A stretch of 11,437 nucleotides of DNA, from assembly GCA_019348435.1 (NCBI GenBank), contig JAHWJM010000039.1:1-11437 (forward strand), in the 5' to 3' direction. Below, piece after piece: positions 7,110 to 11,437 of the stretch (position 1 is the first letter of the stretch; each line of letters starts with the position of its first letter). The notes beneath the pieces are model-generated. The model was not told the DNA's origin and did no database searches. It was given only the letters and a program-made list of their open reading frames with translations. A program made the position numbers and the translations under genes. This stretch comes from Actinomycetota bacterium (GTDB lineage Bacteria; Actinomycetota; Thermoleophilia; Solirubrobacterales; Solirubrobacteraceae).

Positions 7110-7130
7110 GGCCGCCCGCTCGGGGCGGCC
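7110..7130. repeat. GC-rich inverted repeat between DUF1015 and the tRNA pair
   Basis: GGCCGCCC (7110-7117) and GGGCGGCC (7123-7130) form a perfect 8-base-pair stem with a 5-base loop, followed on the plus strand by TTT. It looks like a terminator, but no plus-strand gene ends just upstream. On the minus strand it lies upstream of the DUF1015 promoter-like hexamer. It may insulate the two divergent units or be an operator; nothing in the sequence decides. Confidence 0.4.
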
Positions 7131-7178
7131 TTTCGGCGCCGCTGTCGTGGTGTTCGTGCGCTTGCGGGCCGCAGGCCC

Positions 7179-7184
7179 TACCGT
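7179..7184 (+). promoter_or_regulatory. Possible -10 hexamer for the tRNA-Pro/tRNA-Arg unit
   Basis: TACCGT lies 11 bases before the tRNA-Pro 5' end, a usual distance for a tRNA transcript with a short leader. A stem, GGGCC-GCA-GGCCC (7166-7178), is immediately upstream. I cannot place a convincing -35 element. Confidence 0.35.
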
Positions 7185-7195
7185 TCAGCGCGTAA

Positions 7196-7269
7196 CGGGA
7201 TGTAGCTCAGCCTGGTAGAGCACCGCGTTTGGGACGCGGGGGTCGTCGGTTCGAATCCGGCCATCCCGA
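7196..7269 (+). tRNA. tRNA-Pro(TGG)
   Basis: A full cloverleaf of 74 bases can be drawn. The acceptor stem CGGGATG pairs perfectly with CATCCCG, with discriminator A at 7269. The D-arm GCTC...GAGC is intact, the anticodon stem is CCGCG/CGCGG with loop TTTGGGA, giving anticodon TGG at 7230-7232, and the T-arm has TTCGAAT. The C at position 1 is usual for bacterial tRNA-Pro. The 3' CCA is not encoded, so it must be added after transcription. The tRNA-Arg gene follows after 22 bases, suggesting one transcript. Confidence 0.97.
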
Positions 7270-7291
7270 TCGCCGGCAGCGTCCGGCGCGT

Positions 7292-7365
7292 GCCCCGGTA
7301 GCTCAGCTGGATAGAGCAGCGGACTTCTAATCCGCAGGTCGCTGGTTCGAGTCCAGCCCGGGGTG
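7292..7365 (+). tRNA. tRNA-Arg(TCT)
   Basis: The 74-base cloverleaf has acceptor GCCCCGG pairing with CCGGGGT (a G-U pair at the end), D-arm GCTC/GAGC, anticodon stem GCGGA/TCCGC with loop CTTCTAA and anticodon TCT at 7326-7328, and a T-arm GCTGG/CCAGC with loop TTCGAGT. Discriminator G is at 7365 and no CCA is encoded. It reads AGA codons, which are rare in such a GC-rich genome. Confidence 0.97.
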
Positions 7366-7417
7366 CTGCGAACTAGCTGCTACTCGAGGCGTTCTTGTGG
7401 AAGCGGGAGCAGCCGGG

Positions 7418-7436
7418 ACCGCCACCTCGGGGCGGT
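7418..7436. terminator. Stem-loop between tRNA-Arg and the helicase 3' end, possible two-way terminator
   Basis: ACCGCC (7418-7423) and GGCGGT (7431-7436) form a 6-base-pair stem with a 7-base loop; an overlapping alternative pairs CCACC (7422-7426) with GGTGG (7434-7438). It sits just past the helicase stop on the minus strand and about 50 bases past tRNA-Arg on the plus strand, where two convergent units meet. There is no U-tract on either side, so the terminator role is an inference from position. Confidence 0.4.
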
Positions 7437-7440
7437 GGTG

Positions 7441-10182
7441 TCAGTGCCACATGGTGCGCTGGCTGGGATGGAAGTGCGCTGCTGCGGAGGTGGCGTGGGC
7501 GCGTGCGGCGCGACCTTTGTCCGTGCGGCCGGCGAAGAGCAGGTGGCTGTATCCGAGCCAGTTCGCCCACGAGTTGTGGAAGGCGTCTGCGCGGTGGCGG
7601 TGGCTGGCAAGGTCGCTGGGGACGGGGTGCCAGGTCACGTCGAGCTTCCAGCGGCCCAGCAGCGCGCGCCACCGCAGCCGGGCACCGCGGGTCGTGGAGG
7701 CGGGCCAGGCGAGCCGCGAGATGACGTAGCGCGGGACCGCGCCGCTACCGAGGATGTCCTCCAGCGCGCTTGTGAAGAGCCGGTTCTCGTCGCTGTCTCC
7801 GTCGGCGAGCAGGCAGCGAAGCGCGCCGCCGGGGCGCGGGACGAGCGTGACCGAAGCGGCCGCCTGTGGCGTGATCTCGCCAAGTGCGGCGTATGTGTCG
7901 GCGATGACCCGCGCGACGCGGTCCAGCGGCAACACGGCCGGGTACGCGATGGCGGCGGACTTCAGGCCGAACGCAACCGCCGGGCCGCGGTACCAGGGCA
8001 GGCGCGGCGGGGAGAGGGGCGGCGACGGGGGCGCGGAGGGTGTGGCGGTGTCGTCGTTGCGGCGCACGAGCAGGACGGGTACCTCCTCGCCGACGTACCC
8101 GGTGCCGATCGCCCAGCGCCGGCGAGCCCCGTCGAGGTCGGCCGCCCGCGCCAGCGCGGAGGCGTTGAGCGCGGCGAACGCCGAGGCCGGCGGGGGCGTG
8201 TGCGGCGACAACGACGGGTGGACATGCGACACGCCGCTCTCGATCGAGCCGTCCTCGCATGGCGCGTGCAGGTGGCCGTGACGGCGCACGAAGCGTGCGT
8301 AGTCCGCGCTGCCACGCGCGAGGTCGGGCGCGACGCAGACGACGTCCCAGTGCGAGCTGAGCTTCTCGGGATGATTCGGATCCAGGCGCAGCGCGCGGCC
8401 TCGCATCTGTCGTACCGACACGTCGGCGGCGACCGTCGTCAGGTCGAGCAGGCAGTTCAGGCCCGGGGCATCCCAGCCCTCGCCGAGCAGCGCGCGGGTC
8501 GCGACGATCAGCTGCGTCTCGCCGGCCGCCAGCGCGGCGCTCGCGGCGGCGACCCATTGGCGGCTCGTCCAGCCGGGACGGGCGAGCTCGATGAGGCCGT
8601 CCGAGGCGGGAATCGCGTCGGCGTTCAGCACGCGGCCGAACAGCTCGGCGTCCTCGGCGACGCAGGCGATCGTGCTTCCGGTGACGAGCAGCGGGTGCAG
8701 CGCCGCCGTGCGCAGGTCGTCGGCCAAGACGCGCATCACCGGGCGCGCGCCGCCGGCCAGCTCGAGCGCGCTGCCCTCCGGGCGGCGCGGGGCGTCTTCG
8801 GTGTCGCACAGCAGCACGCCGCGCAGCCGCTCGCCGCGTGTGTCGGCCTCCGCGCCGAGGATCTCGACAGCGCCGAACGCCTTGGCCCGCGAGTTCGTCA
8901 ATGCCCGGTCCACATCCGATGCGCCGCGGCGCACGCCGCTGCGAGTCAGCTGGAATCCGAGGTCGCGCAGGCCGATGCCGAGTTCGTCGAAGCGCCGCTC
9001 GGCAGCGACGTCGCCGCGACCGCGCAGGCAGCCGACGGCGTAGTCGCCGAGCAACACGAGCCAGTCGTCGAGCGTCAACGGCTCGCGCCACCCCTCCCCG
9101 CGCGGCGCGTCGTCAGGCAACTCCAGGTCGCCGGCGTGCAGGTAGCGAAGGCCGGCGCGGGCGAAATCCGGCCGACGCGCGGCGAGCGACGCGAACGATA
9201 CGCGTGCCGATCCCGTTCCATCGTCGCGGTGGCGGATGCGGCCGATCACCCACGGCGCGAAACCCAGGTCCTCCTCCTCGGCCGGCGTCGGATCGTGGAG
9301 CCGGTCGATCAGCTCGGCGAAGCGGACGTGGCGCTCGACGAGCCACTCGCGCTCGGACTGCAGCGGCTCGGTGAACCACGCGAGCTCCTGGTAGGGCGCC
9401 AAGTGACCGTCGCGAACGACGGCGGGCGTCGGGATCTCGAGATCGACGGGCCCGAGCAGACTCCCGTAGATCTCCGCCCCCTCCTCATCCAGCTCGGCCG
9501 GCGGCGTCGCCGTCAGCCCCACGACGTGGACGCTGTCGGGCAGCCGCACGAGCAGCCCGCGCACGAGATAGCCCCACATCGACGCAAGGTGATGGCATTC
9601 GTCGAGCACGACCGTGCCGATGCCACGGGCGACGAGTGCGTCCAGCCGAGCATGCGCGTTGGCCGACAACACTGCCGCCACATCTCCATCACGCGCCGCA
9701 TCGCGCTTCAGCGACGCGACGCGCGCCTGCATGTCGCGCGCCTCGCGAGGACTCGGAGCGCGCCGCAGGCGATCCATCAACGCCTCACCCTCCTCTGCGG
9801 TCAGCCCCACGCGCTCACCGACCAGCTGGCCGATCGCGACCTCACGCAGCACCCCCGCCGGATCGGTCGTCTGACACAGCGATTGATACGTGAAGACGTG
9901 CAACGGCCCGTCCGGCCCCACGAACGTCTGCGGCACATCGGCAAACAACGACAACGCCCGCTCCCACTGATGCGCGATCGTCGTCGTCGGTGCCAGCACC
10001 AGCGCCGGCGCGCCGACACGGCGAACCACCTCCAGACCCACCACCGTCTTACCGCTGCCCGGCGGCGCCACGAGATGCGTAGACCTGCGCCCCGCACGCC
10101 GGTCGGCCTCAAACGCCTCCAGCGCAAGAACCTGCGACCGCCGAAATGCCCGCGGCGGCCGAAGGGCGGCAAACGCGCTCAC
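7441..10182 (-). CDS. Superfamily 2 DEAD/DEAH-type helicase with long C-terminal region
   Basis: The 913-residue product is an ATP-dependent SF2 nucleic-acid translocase of the XPB/RAD25-like (COG1061-type) group. Visible motifs are a Q-like RRSQVLALEAF near residue 15, Walker A APPGSGKT (39-46), VLAPTTTIAHQW as motif Ia, DECHH (194-198) as motif II, TATPP (224-228) as motif III, ATRALLGEGWDAPGLN (about 561-576) as motif V, and QMRGRALRLDP (from 592) as motif VI. About 210 residues separate motif III from motif IV, more than in a minimal helicase. Beyond residue 610 lies a region of about 300 residues, with a proline-rich linker (SAPPSPPLSPPRLPW) and blocks YVISRLAW, WHPVPSDL and RADAFHNSWANW, that I do not assign to a known domain. 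The start is GTG 10182, with TAGCCT 6 bases upstream. No nuclease, methylase or partner gene is adjacent, so a role in repair or defence cannot be chosen. Confidence 0.9.
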   Translation of the reverse strand: MSAFAALRPPRAFRRSQVLALEAFEADRRAGRRSTHLVAPPGSGKTVVGLEVVRRVGAPALVLAPTTTIAHQWERALSLFADVPQTFVGPDGPLHVFTYQSLCQTTDPAGVLREVAIGQLVGERVGLTAEEGEALMDRLRRAPSPREARDMQARVASLKRDAARDGDVAAVLSANAHARLDALVARGIGTVVLDECHHLASMWGYLVRGLLVRLPDSVHVVGLTATPPAELDEEGAEIYGSLLGPVDLEIPTPAVVRDGHLAPYQELAWFTEPLQSEREWLVERHVRFAELIDRLHDPTPAEEEDLGFAPWVIGRIRHRDDGTGSARVSFASLAARRPDFARAGLRYLHAGDLELPDDAPRGEGWREPLTLDDWLVLLGDYAVGCLRGRGDVAAERRFDELGIGLRDLGFQLTRSGVRRGASDVDRALTNSRAKAFGAVEILGAEADTRGERLRGVLLCDTEDAPRRPEGSALELAGGARPVMRVLADDLRTAALHPLLVTGSTIACVAEDAELFGRVLNADAIPASDGLIELARPGWTSRQWVAAASAALAAGETQLIVATRALLGEGWDAPGLNCLLDLTTVAADVSVRQMRGRALRLDPNHPEKLSSHWDVVCVAPDLARGSADYARFVRRHGHLHAPCEDGSIESGVSHVHPSLSPHTPPPASAFAALNASALARAADLDGARRRWAIGTGYVGEEVPVLLVRRNDDTATPSAPPSPPLSPPRLPWYRGPAVAFGLKSAAIAYPAVLPLDRVARVIADTYAALGEITPQAAASVTLVPRPGGALRCLLADGDSDENRLFTSALEDILGSGAVPRYVISRLAWPASTTRGARLRWRALLGRWKLDVTWHPVPSDLASHRHRADAFHNSWANWLGYSHLLFAGRTDKGRAARAHATSAAAHFHPSQRTMWH

Positions 10183-10188
10183 GCCGCG

Positions 10189-10194
10189 AGGCTA
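10189..10194 (-). promoter_or_regulatory. -10-like hexamer for the helicase gene
   Basis: Minus-strand TAGCCT lies 6 bases before the GTG at 10182. There is no Shine-Dalgarno in the spacer, so a leaderless mRNA is likely. It supports the GTG as the true start, since the frame gives no other close start. Confidence 0.5.
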
Positions 10195-10220
10195 CCCGCA
10201 TACCGCTCACGTCCGCTGCG

Positions 10221-10514
10221 ATGCTGTCGCCCGTGCCCTATAAGTGGGTGTTGCTGGTGGGAAGCTTCGCGGCGGGCGTCCTGCCCATGCTGGTGGTGGT
10301 TGTCGTCGACTCGGCATGGGACTCGACCGACGACCGTCTCGCCGACTGGCTGTTGCTCGTCTTCGGGCCGGCGTTCGGCCCGGTGCTCGTGTCGCTGGCG
10401 TTCGTCGCGCGCCTGCGCTGGCGGGCGCTGTGGATCGCCGTCGGCGGATACCTCGTCGAGCTGGTGATCGTCATCGCCTTCCTCGGCCTGCTGTCAGAGG
10501 CCAACTGGAGCTGA
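10221..10514 (+). CDS. Small integral membrane protein, hypothetical
   Basis: I do not recognise this family. The 97-residue product has three likely membrane helices: WVLLVGSFAAGVLPMLVVVV, then LLLVFGPAFGPVLVSLAFVA, and IAVGGYLVELVIVIAFLGLL, with short charged links (DSAWDSTDDRLADW; RLRWRAL) and a polar C-terminus. No transporter or enzyme motif is visible. The frame is open upstream, but the stretch before 10221 would overlap the helicase 5' end and is arginine/serine-rich, unlike a real N-terminus. ATG 10221 is used here. GTG 10233, giving 93 residues starting at the PYKWV stretch, is equally possible, since GATGCT lies 7 bases before it in the pattern of other leaderless starts here. It diverges from the helicase gene and converges with the thioredoxin-like gene. 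Confidence 0.65.
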   Translation: MLSPVPYKWVLLVGSFAAGVLPMLVVVVVDSAWDSTDDRLADWLLLVFGPAFGPVLVSLAFVARLRWRALWIAVGGYLVELVIVIAFLGLLSEANWS

Positions 10515-10519
10515 GGTCG

Positions 10520-10542
10520 GCGACGGTCGCACCGGGCGTCGC
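10520..10542. terminator. Weak inverted repeat between convergent genes
   Basis: GCGACG (10520-10525) and CGTCGC (10537-10542) can pair around an 11-base loop in the 36-base gap between the membrane-protein stop and the thioredoxin-like stop. Position suits a two-way terminator, but the stem is short and there is no U-tract. Confidence 0.25.
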
Positions 10543-10550
10543 ACGCGCTC

Positions 10551-11081
10551 TCAGTTCTTCCACTTCACCGAGCAGCCGCGCGGGCGGGTGTCGGTGGTTG
10601 GCGGCTGCTCGCCGGCGAGGACGGCATCGAGCGCCTCGCGCAGGTACCGCGCGTTCTGCTGGGGATCGCGGTGGTCGGCGTCGGGCGCGCCGCGGTAGCG
10701 CAGGCGCTGCTCGCCGTCGAGCACGAAGACGTGCGGCGTGACCTGCGCGCCGAGCGCGCCGGCCACCTCCTGCGACTCGTCGTACAGGTACGGGATCGGC
10801 CAGTTCTGGTCGGCGACGAAGCGCTTCATCGCGGCCGGCGAATCGGCCGGGTAGCGCGCGGGGTCGTTGGCGTTGATCGCCAGGAAGCGCACGCCGCGCG
10901 GCCCGTAGTCGTCGGCGACCGCCCGCAGGCGCGGGTTCCAGGCGATGACGTACGGGCAGTGGTTGCACGTCACCACGAGCACCGTGGCGGGCGGCGCAGG
11001 GTCGGCGGGCACCGCGTGGGCGGCGCCGTCGGTGTCCGGCAGCGTGAAGGCGGGGACGCGGTCGCCGACGTCGAAGCTCAT
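10551..11081 (-). CDS. Thioredoxin-like / peroxiredoxin-like family protein
   Basis: The 176-residue product has an AhpC/TSA-TlpA-type thioredoxin fold: FDVGDRVPAFTLPDTDG at the N-terminus, the strand VLVVTCNHCPYV with CxxC at residues 39-42, then GVRFLAINANDPARYPADSP, a VTPHVFVLDGEQRLRYRG cis-proline strand, and a C-terminal GCSVKWK with a further cysteine. The CNHC centre with the long middle insertion and the GCS-KWK tail marks a cytosolic-looking 'peroxiredoxin-like' subgroup; its physiological substrate is not established to my knowledge. No signal peptide is seen. The frame could start at ATG 11105, but ATG 11081 is chosen because it begins the conserved part and has GATCAT 7 bases upstream; the earlier start adds only eight residues. 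It may be served by TrxB, but nothing in the sequence shows this. Confidence 0.85.
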   Translation of the reverse strand: MSFDVGDRVPAFTLPDTDGAAHAVPADPAPPATVLVVTCNHCPYVIAWNPRLRAVADDYGPRGVRFLAINANDPARYPADSPAAMKRFVADQNWPIPYLYDESQEVAGALGAQVTPHVFVLDGEQRLRYRGAPDADHRDPQQNARYLREALDAVLAGEQPPTTDTRPRGCSVKWKN

Positions 11082-11113
11082 GGGGCGGATGATCGCAGGG
11101 CCCATCCCGCTGC

Positions 11114-11119
11114 TAGATT
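11114..11119 (+). promoter_or_regulatory. -10 hexamer for tRNA-His
   Basis: TAGATT matches TANNNT and lies 12 bases before the tRNA-His 5' end, so a leader of about 5 bases is expected before RNase P cleavage. No strong -35 element is recognised upstream. Confidence 0.45.
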
Positions 11120-11131
11120 CAGCAGTCGCGC

Positions 11132-11205
11132 GGTGGGCGTAGCTCAGTTGGTAGAGCTCCTGGTTGTGGTCCAGGCGGTCGCGGGTTCAAGTCCCGTCGC
11201 TCACC
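11132..11205 (+). tRNA. tRNA-His(GTG)
   Basis: The cloverleaf includes the histidine-specific extra G at position -1 (11132) opposite C73 (11205). The acceptor stem GTGGGCG pairs with CGCTCAC (one G-U pair), D-arm GCTC/GAGC, anticodon stem CCTGG/CCAGG with loop TTGTGGT and anticodon GTG at 11166-11168, and T-arm GCGGG/CCCGT with loop TTCAAGT. CCA is not encoded. Confidence 0.97.
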
Positions 11206-11437
11206 CTCGTTGAAGTGCCTGCAACTGGCCGGTTGTGCCGATTTGCAGGAGGTTCGAGCGGAGCGAGAAGGTACCAAGCGGGTACCAAAGTCCGAAATTC
11301 TTTGTCCGTCGGAGGTCTCGACGGAGGGGAGCGGAGCCCGCTCGGTGTCTCACGGCGGCCTCCGTGGCCGAACGAGTAGCGCCGCCGCGGCCCCCTTTAC
11401 GGGGCGTTCGTTCGATAACGGGATATGGAACCTCGTC
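11206..11437. other. Gene-free tail after tRNA-His with short repeats
   Basis: I see no recognisable gene in these 232 bases. They hold an inverted pair CTGCAA (11219-11224) / TTGCAG (11243-11248); a direct repeat GGTACCAA at 11270-11277 and 11281-11288 (11-base period); a perfect 7-base-pair stem TCCGTCG/CGACGGA (11305-11311, 11319-11325); and GCCCC/GGGGC (11390-11394, 11401-11405). One plus-strand frame stays open from TTG 11210 to the window edge but has no domain I know. A local AT-richer patch lies around 11287-11304. The region may hold the tRNA-His terminator or the edge of an integrated element lying beyond the window. Confidence 0.4.
11305..11325. repeat. Perfect 7-bp inverted repeat downstream of tRNA-His
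   Basis: TCCGTCG and CGACGGA flank a 7-base loop (GAGGTCT). There is no downstream T-run on the plus strand; on the minus strand it is followed by an A/T-richer stretch. It could be a terminator, operator or recombinase-arm site; the sequence alone does not tell. Confidence 0.35.

Noticed and set aside
7363..10467. A 1034-codon open frame on the plus strand opposite the helicase.
   Set aside because: Its translation is arginine/alanine-rich low-complexity sequence with no domain, and it runs through the tRNA-Arg end. It is the usual antisense shadow of a long high-GC gene; the minus-strand frame has all helicase motifs.
11164..11379. A 71-codon plus-strand frame starting inside tRNA-His.
   Set aside because: It overlaps the tRNA, has no domain and no start signal. 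It is more likely non-coding sequence.
11323..11380. A stretch resembling a degraded antisense tRNA (GGAGGGGA... with CCCG and GGTG blocks).
   Set aside because: The invariant T-loop (GGTTCGAATC-like) is absent and no cloverleaf can be drawn.

Overview
The window is a GC-rich (roughly 70% by eye) stretch of bacterial chromosome with gene families typical of Actinomycetota. The mix of an ECF sigma factor next to an Ogt-type methyltransferase, a LURP-one-related protein, DUF1015, CoA-type Nudix and leaderless-looking starts suggests a deep-branching, soil-type actinobacterium such as Thermoleophilia/Solirubrobacterales. That placement is inference from gene content and style; no phylogenetic marker is present. 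It reads mostly as ordinary core or shell chromosome. I see no CRISPR array, no insertion sequence, and no complete mobile element.

Layout. (1) 1-1580, plus strand: the 3' end of a lysylphosphatidylglycerol-synthase-like/UPF0104 membrane protein, then thioredoxin reductase (trxB), which ends in a stem-loop. (2) 1624-3609, minus strand: a tightly packed block transcribed right to left: ECF-type sigma factor, O6-methylguanine methyltransferase (Ogt type), LURP-one-related protein, and an 87-aa unknown. (3) 3710-4198, plus strand: a small Rossmann-fold protein whose stop codon overlaps that of the convergent pcm gene. (4) 4195-7082, minus strand: DUF1015 protein, OsmC-family thiol peroxidase, CoA-type Nudix hydrolase, and protein-L-isoaspartate methyltransferase. 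(5) 7196-7365, plus strand: tRNA-Pro(TGG) and tRNA-Arg(TCT). (6) 7441-10182, minus strand: a 913-aa superfamily 2 helicase with a large C-terminal region I do not recognise. (7) 10221-11105: a small membrane protein (plus) convergent with a thioredoxin-like/peroxiredoxin-like protein (minus). (8) 11132-11205: tRNA-His(GTG), followed by about 230 bases with short repeats and no confident gene.

How the genes may work together. Several products deal with molecular damage or redox: TrxB, OsmC and the thioredoxin-like protein (thiols and peroxides), Ogt (alkylated DNA), Pcm (damaged protein) and Nudix (damaged or excess CoA). The sigma-Ogt pair without an anti-sigma gene is the most suggestive regulatory arrangement. 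Across the window seven protein genes have a TANNNT hexamer 6-8 bases before the start codon and no Shine-Dalgarno sequence, which points to leaderless transcription as a common mode here. In two cases the TAG stop of the upstream gene is itself the first half of the hexamer.
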